A stretch of DNA of 64,000 bases, taken from positions 4,097,501 to 4,161,500 of the forward strand of contig NZ_CP053708.1 of NCBI RefSeq assembly GCF_013201075.1, given 5' to 3'. Origin of the DNA: Lichenicola cladoniae (GTDB taxonomy: Bacteria > Pseudomonadota > Alphaproteobacteria > Acetobacterales > Acetobacteraceae). Positions 50,910 through 59,257 of the stretch are shown piece after piece. The first letter of the stretch is position 1. Each line of letters starts with the position of its first letter. The translations under genes and the position numbers were made by a program. A model generated the notes under the pieces. That model was not told the origin of the DNA, made no database searches, and saw only the letters and a program-made list of their open reading frames with translations.

Positions 50910-51887
50910 ATGTCCAGGACAGCAGCGACCCTCCGATGGGGCTGGATACCTGCCCTGCCGATCCGGCGCGCAGTCTGCTTCGGGTTGCTGATGCTGCTGC
51001 TGACCGGATGCAGCGAGGACAACCAGCAATCCTGCCGGATCGGGATGGCAGCCGATCTGCCGCTCCTGGCCAATACGATGATCCCGGCCGTGAAGGCCAG
51101 TCTGGACGGCCGCGACGTCGTGCTGTTTATCGATACCGGTGCCGTGATGTCATCGGTTTCATCCAGTGCTGCCGAGCGGTTCGCCTTGAGTGGAGGCATG
51201 GGAAGCCGGTCGGTGACGCTCGGTGGCATCGGTGGTGCGATCATTGCTCCACTCGTCACTGTCCGGCACCTGGGCCTGGGTTACGGTCATGCGCGCGACA
51301 TCGAGTTGCCGGTCCTGCCGGGCCTGCCCGCCAGCGTGCAGGGCCTGCCGGTGCTCGGACTGTTCGGCGCCGATTTCATGGCCAACTACGACGTCGATAT
51401 CGACATCCCGAACCATCACTTCGCGCTTTATCTCTTGCATCACTGCGGCAAGAATATCCAGCCGTTCGACCCCCCGTACTTCCAGGTGCCATTCCAGCTC
51501 GATGGGACCGCGATCAAGCTGGATCTCAAGCTCAACGACACGGCGCTGAACGCCGTACTCGATTCAGGCTCATCCATCACCACCATCACCGAGGAGGATG
51601 CCGAACGGGCCGGAGTGACGAAAACGCTGCTGGCGTCGGATCCGGGCAACACGCGACTGATCGGGATCGACCACCATCTTATCAAAGCGCGCCGGCACCA
51701 GTTCGGCAGCCTGGAGATCGGGGACGAGCAGATGAGGAACTTCCATTTCGCCGTGGCCGATATTTCCAGCGGCACCTCGTTGCTGGGCGCGGACTTCCTT
51801 CGCCTCAATCATGTGTGGATCTCGTATTCGCGCCAGATGCTGTTCATCCAGCCGGCCAATGACCTCATGCATGCCACGGTCAAATGA
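50910..51887 (+). CDS. Lipoprotein with two retropepsin-like aspartic protease motifs
   Basis: The 325-residue protein has a hydrophobic leader with lipobox LLTGC (Cys near residue 34). Two retropepsin-type motifs follow: FIDTGAVMSSV near residue 74 and VLDSGSSITTI near residue 218, each followed by the later Gly-rich LGLFGADF and SLLGADFL segments. That is a covalently linked, pepsin-like pair of two half-sites, unlike the usual single-domain bacterial retropepsins that dimerise. It would act in the periplasm. It could be an active protease or a binding protein if geometry is lost. The gene converges with motA, overlapping it by 8 bp. Confidence 0.75.
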   Translation: MSRTAATLRWGWIPALPIRRAVCFGLLMLLLTGCSEDNQQSCRIGMAADLPLLANTMIPAVKASLDGRDVVLFIDTGAVMSSVSSSAAERFALSGGMGSRSVTLGGIGGAIIAPLVTVRHLGLGYGHARDIELPVLPGLPASVQGLPVLGLFGADFMANYDVDIDIPNHHFALYLLHHCGKNIQPFDPPYFQVPFQLDGTAIKLDLKLNDTALNAVLDSGSSITTITEEDAERAGVTKTLLASDPGNTRLIGIDHHLIKARRHQFGSLEIGDEQMRNFHFAVADISSGTSLLGADFLRLNHVWISYSRQMLFIQPANDLMHATVK

Positions 51888-52746
51888 TCTGCAGGTTCTG
51901 GACCACGATCTCGAGTTCCTGAAACGTCGGCATGTGCTGGGTCGGTACCATCTTGCGGCCGCTTTCGATGCTGATCTGTGGCGGGTTTCCATGCAGATGC
52001 GCCACGATCACCGCGCGGATCAGCTCGTAGTATTTCGATTCCTCGATCACCACCGACCGTAGTTTCGCGGCGATCGGCGCGACGACGCCGTAGGCCAGCA
52101 ACACGCCCAGGAAAGTGCCGACCAACGCGCCGCCGATCATCTCCCCCAGCACTGCCGGCGGCTCGCTGATTTTCGACATGGTCTTGATGACGCCGAGCAC
52201 CGCTGCGACGATGCCCAGCGCCGGCAGCGCGTCCGACATACTCTGCAGCGCGTGGCACGGGTGCAGTTCCTCGGCCAGCGTCTTTTTCAGTTCGCGCGCC
52301 ATGATGTCGTCGATCTGGTGCGGGTCGTCGGCATTCATGCCGACCATGCGCAGATAGTCGCAGATCATCGAGCTGGCATGCCGGTTCGCCAGCACCTTCG
52401 GAAAAGCAATGAAAGCACTGCTGCTCTCGGGGCTTTCGATATGCGGTTCGATTGCCGTGGCGCCCTTGGCCGAAGCCAGCCGCACGAAAAAATAGAGCAG
52501 GCTTAGCATCTCGACATAGTCGGTCTTCTTGTAGGCTGGTCCCTTCACGGTCTTCTTGAAGCCGGCGACGGTATGCTTGATCTCCTGGATCGAATTGGCC
52601 ATCAGGAAACTGCCGACCGCCGCGCCCAGGATGCTGAGCAGCTCGAACGGCATCGAGGCGATCAGCGGGCCGATCGCGCCACCCGACGCGATGAAGCTGC
52701 CGAACACGCAGAGCAGCAGGAACACCAGGCCACCGATGGTGAACAT
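51880..52746 (-). CDS. motA: Flagellar motor stator protein MotA
   Basis: The 288-residue protein has four membrane spans and a large cytoplasmic loop after the second; it starts MFTIGGLVFLLLCVFGSFI. The conserved cytoplasmic charged region (ESPESSSAFIAFP...MICDYLRMVGM) and the PALGIVAAVLGVIKTM helix, with EMIGGALVGTFLGVLLAYG, are typical MotA. MotA5B2 forms the proton channel that drives rotation. It is 6 bp downstream of motB on the same strand. There are no other flagellar genes in the window, so the rest of the system lies elsewhere. Confidence 0.95.
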   Translation of the reverse strand: MFTIGGLVFLLLCVFGSFIASGGAIGPLIASMPFELLSILGAAVGSFLMANSIQEIKHTVAGFKKTVKGPAYKKTDYVEMLSLLYFFVRLASAKGATAIEPHIESPESSSAFIAFPKVLANRHASSMICDYLRMVGMNADDPHQIDDIMARELKKTLAEELHPCHALQSMSDALPALGIVAAVLGVIKTMSKISEPPAVLGEMIGGALVGTFLGVLLAYGVVAPIAAKLRSVVIEESKYYELIRAVIVAHLHGNPPQISIESGRKMVPTQHMPTFQELEIVVQNLQII

Positions 52747-52752
52747 CGCGGC

Positions 52753-53799
52753 TCAGCTCCCGCCGGCATGCTGGCGACGCAACGTCAGGACGATGCGGCG
52801 ATTGGCGCTTGCCAACGGGTCGGCGGGCAGCAGCAGATGCCGGTCGGCGAAGGCGGTCACCTCGCTGATCCGGCGATCCGACAGGCCGGACCGGACCAAG
52901 AGGTCGCGCGCTGCATCGGCACGCCCGGACGACAGCGTCCAGTTCGAGATGCCGCCCGACGGCCACGGCGCCGCATCGGTATAGCCACCTATCGACACCG
53001 GCTCGGGAAGCGTCTCGAGGAACGGTGCCACCTTGCGCAGCAAGGCGCTGGCACGGGCATTGAGCGTGGTGGCGCCACGGTCGAACATGGGCAGCCCTTC
53101 GCGGTCCATGATCTGAATGCACAGGCCATCGGGTGTGACGTCGATCGCCATCTGGCCTGCGAACTCGGCCAGCGCGGGATCGGCGCCGACGAGGCTCCGC
53201 ATCCGTGCAGCCGCGTCCTTGAGGCTTGCATCCTCGGCCGCAGCTTCGGCGTGGTGCGTCAGGCTGGACGGGCCGCCGCCATCGTCGGGCTCCACGGCCA
53301 GTGCGACGGTCGAGCCCTGCCCGGCAACGGCAGCGGTTCGGCCTAGCCCGGACGGCGGAGCGTCGTCGTCGCTGTCGGGTGTGGCGGGTATTCCGTCCCC
53401 GTCGGTTGCCACTTGGCCCGGCGCGGTCTGGATCGATACCGTCTGTGGCGGTGCATCCGCGGGCGGCGCGCCGGTACCCCTGGCGACCAGGCTGGTGCCC
53501 TTGTCCAGTGGGCTTATGCCGCCCGGCACCAGTCCGGCGCCGGAAAATCCGTTCTCGACGTTGGCAAGCGGGCTGAAATAGGCGGCGATGCCTCGGCGCT
53601 GCTGCTCGGTGGTGGCGTTGAGCAGCCACATCAGCAGGAAGAACGCCATCATCGCGGTGACGAAATCGGCGTAGGCGACCTTCCACGCGCCACCATGATG
53701 GGCTTCCACCACCTCCTCCTCGCGTCGGATGATGATGTTGACGACTTCGCCCTTGCCGCGCCGCTTGACCATTCCCGGCACCGCCCCCGATTGCGTCAT
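52753..53799 (-). CDS. motB: Flagellar motor stator protein MotB
   Basis: The 348-residue protein has a short basic N-terminus, a single transmembrane helix with the proton-binding Asp45 in AYADFVTAMMAFFLLMWLL, a long Pro/Asp-rich linker (about residues 80-190) and a C-terminal OmpA-like peptidoglycan-binding domain (MFDRGATTLNARASALLRKV; GGYTDAAPW; LASANRRIVLTL). The linker is longer than in E. coli MotB. ATG at 53797-53799. motA follows directly, and the glycosyltransferase gene behind it starts a separate unit. Confidence 0.95.
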   Translation of the reverse strand: MTQSGAVPGMVKRRGKGEVVNIIIRREEEVVEAHHGGAWKVAYADFVTAMMAFFLLMWLLNATTEQQRRGIAAYFSPLANVENGFSGAGLVPGGISPLDKGTSLVARGTGAPPADAPPQTVSIQTAPGQVATDGDGIPATPDSDDDAPPSGLGRTAAVAGQGSTVALAVEPDDGGGPSSLTHHAEAAAEDASLKDAAARMRSLVGADPALAEFAGQMAIDVTPDGLCIQIMDREGLPMFDRGATTLNARASALLRKVAPFLETLPEPVSIGGYTDAAPWPSGGISNWTLSSGRADAARDLLVRSGLSDRRISEVTAFADRHLLLPADPLASANRRIVLTLRRQHAGGS

Positions 53800-53841
53800 T
53801 CACCTGATGACGCATCGTGACCGATCCGGCTTAACCAGCCG

Positions 53842-55287
53842 CTAACGCGGCGCCGGCAGCCGCGCGATCTGCACCGCAAGGTCCGGTGGCAGGTCGGGCC
53901 GGATCCTGGCCCGATACAGCCGGTAGCGTTCGGCGACGCGGCCGTCACGCTCACGGACCAGTTCGCCGACCGGCACCAGATCTGCCCAGTAGCGCGGGTC
54001 GGGGGCATCGTGCCGGCGCTCGCTCCTGACCAGCAGCCCGGTCGCCTCGCCCGCGGTGTCGTGCGGCAGCCGGAACATCTGCCAGCGCGGCTCGATGCCC
54101 AGCACCACCCGTCCGGGCAGGTCGCGCGCGAGCTCGGCGGCAAGCCCGTATTCGTCGGCGGCGATGAAGCCCGGACCGGAACGCCCGACCGCCAGCGCCA
54201 GCTCCGGCCAGCCGGCGAGGCGCTGCAGGGTGACGTCGAGCGCACGCGGCAGCGGGAACGGTGCGAACGTCGCCTGCGCATAGACCGGCAGCACGAGGGC
54301 GAAACCGAGCACCGACGCAGCCCGCCACCAGCGCGCACCGGCCGAAGCGGCGATGACCGCACCCGGATAGAGCAGCCCGGGCCAGTTCGCCTGCACCCGG
54401 TCGCCGAGCGCGTGCTGGACGAACACCGCGAGCGGCAGCAGCGTCACCCAGGCGAGCAGTGCCGGTCCGGCCTCGCCGCGTCGTCCTGCCTGCACCGCCC
54501 GAATCATGCCGGCCACCAGCAGCACCAGGATGAACGGCGTGGCCAGGCCAAGCTGTCCGCCCAGCAGTTCCGGCAGGTAGCGGCCGGCACGGGCGGGCTG
54601 CCAGGCGCCGGTTCGGCCTCCCTGCTTGGCGAAGCTTGCCCAGCCGTGCGTCGCGTTCCAGTCCAGCACCGGGGCGAACAGCAGAAGTGCCAGCGCGCCG
54701 GCAATCCATGGCCAGGGCGTGCGCAGCCACGACCGTCCGGCGCGGGTGGTCAGCAGCCACAGGACCAGGCCGGCTCCGGTCAGGACGGCGGTATACTTGC
54801 TGTCCAGCGCCAGCCCGATCGCCAGGCCCACGAGGAGCCACCAGCCTCGACGCCCGGTCGCCAGCACGCGGCCGAGTGCCGCGAGCGCCAGCGTCCAGAA
54901 GAACAGCAGCGGCGTGTCCGGGGTCATGGTGACGCTGCCGACGCCCAGCAGCAGGGTCGCGTTCAGCATCACCGCGGCGACGATCCCCCGCCGCCGACGC
55001 TCCTGGCGGGTGCCGCCCCACAGGTCGGAGGCGGCGGATGCGAGCAGCAGCGTACCCAGGGCAGCCGACAGCGGAGCCAGCAACCGGACCCCGATCGGGC
55101 CGCTGCCGAGCATCGAGGTACCGGCGCGGATCCAGAGTGCGGTCATCGGCGGATGATCGAGATAGCCGGGCGCCAGTGCCCGCGACCAGACCCAGTAGTA
55201 GCTCTCGTCCGCCGATATTGGCGTGAACCCGCACACCAGCAGCCGCAGCACGGTCAGCGCGCCGAGGGCAAAAACCCAAGCCTTCAA
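53842..55287 (-). CDS. GT39/ArnT-like membrane glycosyltransferase
   Basis: The 481-residue protein has about 10 membrane spans. The first loop has FTPISADESYYWVWSRALAP and YLDHPPMTALWIRAG, the acidic DE and H-P motifs of GT39/GT83 enzymes that use dolichyl- or undecaprenyl-phosphate sugars. It begins at TTG 55287, overlapping the stop of the preceding GT2-GtrA gene (TTGA, 55284-55287). That pairing, donor synthesis and flipping followed by a GT-C transferase, implies transfer of a sugar to a lipid or protein on the periplasmic face. The motAB neighbours do not prove a flagellar role. Confidence 0.85.
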   Translation of the reverse strand: MKAWVFALGALTVLRLLVCGFTPISADESYYWVWSRALAPGYLDHPPMTALWIRAGTSMLGSGPIGVRLLAPLSAALGTLLLASAASDLWGGTRQERRRRGIVAAVMLNATLLLGVGSVTMTPDTPLLFFWTLALAALGRVLATGRRGWWLLVGLAIGLALDSKYTAVLTGAGLVLWLLTTRAGRSWLRTPWPWIAGALALLLFAPVLDWNATHGWASFAKQGGRTGAWQPARAGRYLPELLGGQLGLATPFILVLLVAGMIRAVQAGRRGEAGPALLAWVTLLPLAVFVQHALGDRVQANWPGLLYPGAVIAASAGARWWRAASVLGFALVLPVYAQATFAPFPLPRALDVTLQRLAGWPELALAVGRSGPGFIAADEYGLAAELARDLPGRVVLGIEPRWQMFRLPHDTAGEATGLLVRSERRHDAPDPRYWADLVPVGELVRERDGRVAERYRLYRARIRPDLPPDLAVQIARLPAPR

Positions 55288-56384
55288 CGCAGGCGCCAGA
55301 TCAGTGTCGAGGAGACGGCATAGTTCCACACCACGCCGATCGCGGCCCCGGCGGCGCCGGCCGGTTCCCAGCCATGGTGGGCATCGTGCAGTGCCCGCGC
55401 GATGCCGATATTGGCGACACCGCCCGCGCTGCAGACCAGCATGAAAAGGGCCAGCCCCTGCCACATGCGCCTGCCGCGCAGACGCCGGTCGCGATAGGTC
55501 AGCGCGTTGTTCAGCCAGAAATTGACGCCCATCGCGACGATCGTGCCGACCGTCTGCGATGTGCCGAAATGCGCCCCGGATCGGCGCATCAGGTCCAGCA
55601 CGACGAGATTGACGAGTACTCCGGCGCCTCCGACCACCGCGAAGGCGATGAAGCGGCCCGGCAGGTAGCCCCGGCAGGCCTTGTCGAGCAGCATGACCGC
55701 GAACTGGACCAGCACCAGCACGTCGAGCTTGCTTTCCCCCGCGATCCGCGGCCGGAACCGGGCCGGGATCTCGAGCACGCGCGGCGGCTGCGGCGCAGAC
55801 AGGATCAGGTCGAGCAGGATCTTGAAGCCTTCGCCGCTAAGTCTCGGCGCAACCTGCTCGAAGTAGCGCCGTTCGCAGGCGAAGAACCCGCTCATCGGGT
55901 CGCCCAGGGGTGCGAAGCCGGGCCGCATCGGCAGCAGGCGCTGCGCGATCCGGATGCCGGTCTCGGACAGGCGGTGCCGCCATGGCGAGGACAGGCCGGA
56001 CGCATCGCCGCCGGCCACGTGGCGCGAGCCCACGGCGATGTCGCAAACGCCCTGCGCGACCGCATCGAGCATCGGCACCAGCCTGGTTTCGTCATGCTGC
56101 AGGTCGCCGTCCATGACCGCGATCAGCGGCGCCGACGAGGCCAGCACGCCTTCTATTACCGCTGACGACAGGCCGCGCCGGCCGATCCGGCGCAGGCCGC
56201 GTACCCGCGGATCGATGGCGCCGAGCGACCTGATCTCGTCCGAGGTGCCGTCCGGACTGTCGTCGTCGACGAAGATGACCTCCCAGTCGCGCCCGGCCAG
56301 GGCAGCGTCCAGGCTCGCCACCAGCGGGCGCACGTTGGGTCGCTCCTTGTAGCAGGGGACGATTATGCTGATCAGGGGTGGCAT
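55284..56384 (-). CDS. Polyprenyl-phosphate glycosyltransferase fused to a GtrA-like domain
   Basis: The 366-residue protein has a GT2 domain at residues 1-235 (LISIIVPCYKERPNV; VDDDSPDGTSDEI; AVMDGDLQHDE) of the dolichol-phosphate mannose synthase type, then four C-terminal membrane spans forming a GtrA-like domain (GRFIAFAVVGGAGVLVNLVV; VNFWLNNALTYRDR) at about 240-366. The fusion makes a lipid-linked sugar and helps move it across the membrane. It supplies the GT39-like enzyme downstream, with which it overlaps by 4 bp. A MITE-like element lies just upstream at 56404-56566. Confidence 0.9.
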   Translation of the reverse strand: MPPLISIIVPCYKERPNVRPLVASLDAALAGRDWEVIFVDDDSPDGTSDEIRSLGAIDPRVRGLRRIGRRGLSSAVIEGVLASSAPLIAVMDGDLQHDETRLVPMLDAVAQGVCDIAVGSRHVAGGDASGLSSPWRHRLSETGIRIAQRLLPMRPGFAPLGDPMSGFFACERRYFEQVAPRLSGEGFKILLDLILSAPQPPRVLEIPARFRPRIAGESKLDVLVLVQFAVMLLDKACRGYLPGRFIAFAVVGGAGVLVNLVVLDLMRRSGAHFGTSQTVGTIVAMGVNFWLNNALTYRDRRLRGRRMWQGLALFMLVCSAGGVANIGIARALHDAHHGWEPAGAAGAAIGVVWNYAVSSTLIWRLR

Positions 56385-56403
56385 CGGTTATCGGGGAAGC
56401 CCT

Positions 56404-56566
56404 AGAGACCGTTTGAGACTGCGCTAGGCCGATTGAGAGCTCCCGTTTGGGAGCACCCATACTGGCTATCGGAGCACCGGAGCGGAGCGGCCTCCTGGCC
56501 GTGAGCACCGGAGCGCACGAAAGCCACGACGGATCGCCGACCTAGCAGCATTCTCGAACGATCTCT
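56404..56566. repeat. MITE-like element with ~30-bp imperfect terminal inverted repeats
   Basis: The left end (56404-56432) reads AGAGACCGTTTGAGACTGC then GCTAGGCCGA; the reverse complement of the right end (to 56566) reads AGAGATCGTTCGAGAATGC then TGCTAGGTCGG, allowing one extra base. Between them are hairpins at 56439-56454 (GCTCCC/GGGAGC) and 56488-56501 (CGGCC/GGCCG), and a direct repeat GAGCACCGGAGCG at 56472 and 56503. There is no ORF. It fills the gap between the Lrp stop codon and the GT2-GtrA start and looks like a non-autonomous mobile repeat or structured RNA. Confidence 0.55.
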
Positions 56567-57048
56567 CAGACCGGGACGCCAGCCAGGTCGCGGCTGGTGC
56601 GGATGGTCTGCAGCGTCTGCAGCCGGCTGACATGCGGCGCTTCGGTCAGGCGGCGGGTGAGCTGGTTCTCGTGCGCGGTGTCGCGGGCGACCAGCCGGAG
56701 CAGGAAATCGCCGCCGCCCCGGATCATGTGGCACTCGCGTACCTCGGGCCAGTCCGCCACCAGCGTCTCGAACTGCGTCAGCACGCTCTCCTTCTGGCTG
56801 TCGAGCCCGACCAGAGCGAAGAACACGATGGTCCAGCCGAGCAGGTGCGGGTCGCTGTCGCCGTAATAGCCCCGGATGACGCCAAGCTCCTCGAGCCGGC
56901 GCACGCGACGGAGGCAGGGCGGTGCGGAGATGCCGGCGCGCTTCGCCAGCTCGACGTTGGTCATCCGGCCGTCCCGTTGGAGTTCGGCGACGATCCGCCT
57001 GTCGATGGCGTCGAGGTCCGGGAAGCCGATCTTGTCTGCCGTCTGCAT
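56566..57048 (-). CDS. Lrp/AsnC-family transcriptional regulator
   Basis: The 160-residue protein has an N-terminal winged HTH (LDAIDRRIVAELQRDGRM, then VELAKRAGISAPPCLRRVRRLEELG) and a C-terminal RAM domain (TIVFFALVGLDSQ; VRECHMIRGGGDFLLRLVA; LQTIRTSRDLAGVPV) that forms octamers and binds amino acids. ATG at 57046-57048 (MQTADKIG); the frame upstream is unlikely coding. It is divergent from trxB with 169 bp between, a place where it might act. The right end of the MITE-like repeat touches its stop codon. Confidence 0.93.
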   Translation of the reverse strand: MQTADKIGFPDLDAIDRRIVAELQRDGRMTNVELAKRAGISAPPCLRRVRRLEELGVIRGYYGDSDPHLLGWTIVFFALVGLDSQKESVLTQFETLVADWPEVRECHMIRGGGDFLLRLVARDTAHENQLTRRLTEAPHVSRLQTLQTIRTSRDLAGVPV

Positions 57049-57217
57049 GCTGGCGAACCTGTATTGCACTCGAGCCTGGGCCGCAAAGTCCGTTTCCGGC
57101 GATCGGCCTCGCCGGGCGGATGATCCGGAAGGCCGGGTTGGCCGCCATCTTGCTTGCACTGCAGCAAAACAGGCTCATATCCTGGCGGCAAGGGTGCCCT
57201 GAAGAATCGATTGGATC

Positions 57218-58216
57218 ATGACCCAGACCTACTCCACCGATCTGCTGGTCGTCGGCGCCGGCCCCGCCGGCTACACGGCCGCGATCTACGCCGCACGTGC
57301 CAACATGAAGCCGCTGCTGGTGGCCGGGCTGCAGCCTGGCGGCCAGCTCATGATCACCACGGATGTCGAGAACTACCCGGGTTTTGCCGACGCGATCCAG
57401 GGTCCGTGGCTGATGGAACAGATGGCGGCGCAGGCCGAGCATGTCGGCACCCGCGTCATGTCCGACCTGATCATGGAGTGCGACCTGTCGCCGCGCCGCG
57501 CCGGCGAGCCGTTCAGGCTGATCGGCGACTCGGGTGACATCTACCTGGCGAAGACCGTGGTGATCGCGACCGGAGCGCAGGCGCGCTGGCTGGGCCTGCC
57601 GGCCGAGAGCCGCCTGCACGGCGCCGGCGTGTCGGCATGTGCCACCTGCGACGGATTCTTTTATCGCGGCAAGCGGGTTGCGGTGGTGGGCGGCGGCAAC
57701 ACCGCGGTCGAGGAGGCGCTCTATCTCACCCATCACGCCGACCATGTGACCCTGATCCATCGTCGCGACCGTCTGCGAGCCGAGCGCATCCTGCAGGATC
57801 GGCTGTTCGAGCACCCGAAAGTGTCGGTGATCTGGAACAGCGTCGTCGAGGACATCACCGATCGCGGCTCGCCGCCGGTGGTCGATGGGGTGATGCTGCG
57901 TGACATGGTGTCCGGGGAGAGCAGCCGGCTCGACGTGGATGGCGTGTTCGTGGCGATCGGCCATACGCCGAATACGTCGGTGTTCCGGGGACAGGTCGAG
58001 CTGGATGACGAGGGCTATATCGTCACCACGCCCGGCAGCACCCGCACATCGGTCGAGGGCGTGTTCGCGGCCGGCGACGTGCAGGACAAGATATTTCGCC
58101 AGGCCGTGACCGCAGCCGGCACTGGTTGTATGGCAGCACTGGAAGCGGAACGATATTTGACCGAAAAGGTCTCTCCGCAGCAGATGGCGGCTGAACACGC
58201 GATCGCGGCCGAGTAG
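57218..58216 (+). CDS. trxB: Thioredoxin-disulfide reductase
   Basis: The 332-residue flavoenzyme has the FAD motif LLVVGAGPAGYTAAIYAARA (residues 9-28), the redox-active Cys141-Ala-Thr-Cys144, the NADPH motif VAVVGGGNTAVEEALYL and the second FAD motif GVFAAGDVQD near residue 288. It reduces thioredoxin with NADPH and would serve ribonucleotide reductase and the methionine sulfoxide reductase encoded in this window. Length and motif order match E. coli TrxB. It is followed after 89 bp by a LysR gene, an arrangement common in related bacteria. Confidence 0.97.
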   Translation: MTQTYSTDLLVVGAGPAGYTAAIYAARANMKPLLVAGLQPGGQLMITTDVENYPGFADAIQGPWLMEQMAAQAEHVGTRVMSDLIMECDLSPRRAGEPFRLIGDSGDIYLAKTVVIATGAQARWLGLPAESRLHGAGVSACATCDGFFYRGKRVAVVGGGNTAVEEALYLTHHADHVTLIHRRDRLRAERILQDRLFEHPKVSVIWNSVVEDITDRGSPPVVDGVMLRDMVSGESSRLDVDGVFVAIGHTPNTSVFRGQVELDDEGYIVTTPGSTRTSVEGVFAAGDVQDKIFRQAVTAAGTGCMAALEAERYLTEKVSPQQMAAEHAIAAE

Positions 58217-58305
58217 AATGAACGAACGCCGCACCGCTCGTCCGGCATCGAGTCGCGGCGATTTCCACCCTGATCCCACCCACCATAGTCAATGAGCACG
58301 GAGCG

Positions 58306-59196
58306 ATGAGCATGGATTGGGACAAGCTCAGGATTTTCCATGCCGTCGCGGATGCGGGCAGCTTCACCCACGCCGGTGATGTGCTCAATCTCAGCCAGTC
58401 TGCAGTCAGCCGGCAGATCTCGGCGCTGGAGGAGGCGCTGCAGGTGCCGCTGTTCCATCGCCACGCACGCGGGCTGATCCTGACCGAGCAGGGCGAACAG
58501 ATGAACCGCACCGTGCGGGAAGTGTTCGCCAAGCTGGCAATGACCGAGGCGCTGCTCACCGAGAGCAAGGAAAAGGCGGCCGGCCGGCTCAAGGTGACCA
58601 CCACCACCGGCTTCGGCACATCCTGGCTGGCGCCGAGATTGCCGCGCTTCCTGAACACCCATCCCGACATCTCGATCACCCTGATCCTCGAGGATAGCGA
58701 CCTCGATCTCGGCATGCGCGAGGCCGATGTGGCGATCCGGATGCATCCGCCGCGTCAGCCCGACCTGGTGCAGCGCCACCTTGCCGACATCCAGATGCCG
58801 CTATGCGCGTCGCCCGACTACATCGCCAAGCATGGTTCGCCGGCCACGGCGGAGGATCTGGACCGCCATCGCATCATCCTGTTCGGCAACCATCATCCGC
58901 CGGTGGCCGACGTGAACTGGCTGGCCGGACTGGGCCGGCCAAATGGTCAGAAGCGGCAGTCGGTATTCGAGGTGAACAACTTCATGGCGATGGCCGATGC
59001 GATCGAGGCTGGCCTCGGGATCGGGTCGCTGCCTCATTACATGCTGGTCGATCGCCCCAGCCTGCAGAAGATCTCGATGGATGTGAAGCCGCCGACGGTC
59101 GAGGCGTATTTCGTCTATCCGGAGGAGTTACGCACCTCGAAGCGGGTCGCCGTGTTCCGTGACTTCCTGCTGTCCGAGATGCCCGCGCGCAGCTGA
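58306..59196 (+). CDS. LysR-family transcriptional regulator
   Basis: The 296-residue protein has the LysR HTH at residues 3-62 (MDWDKLRIFHAVADAGSFTH; LNLSQSAVSRQISALEEAL; LFHRHARGLILTEQG) and a C-terminal periplasmic-binding-fold effector domain with KVTTTTGFGTSWLAPRLPRF and ALITVEP-like MHPPRQPDLVQRHLA. ATG 58306 (MSMDWDK) follows GGAGCG. It is downstream of trxB in the same direction, which hints at a role in redox control, but the target and effector are not known. Confidence 0.93.
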   Translation: MSMDWDKLRIFHAVADAGSFTHAGDVLNLSQSAVSRQISALEEALQVPLFHRHARGLILTEQGEQMNRTVREVFAKLAMTEALLTESKEKAAGRLKVTTTTGFGTSWLAPRLPRFLNTHPDISITLILEDSDLDLGMREADVAIRMHPPRQPDLVQRHLADIQMPLCASPDYIAKHGSPATAEDLDRHRIILFGNHHPPVADVNWLAGLGRPNGQKRQSVFEVNNFMAMADAIEAGLGIGSLPHYMLVDRPSLQKISMDVKPPTVEAYFVYPEELRTSKRVAVFRDFLLSEMPARS

Positions 59197-59257
59197 GTGC
59201 GACGGGCGGGCTCGCGCGGGCGTCGCCGGGCGCGCCCGTGCCGCGACGCCAACGGCA

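Noticed and set aside
54010-55323. 437-codon plus-strand frame opposite the GT39-like gene
   Set aside because: Gln/Arg-rich antisense frame; the minus strand encodes a membrane protein with GT39 motifs.
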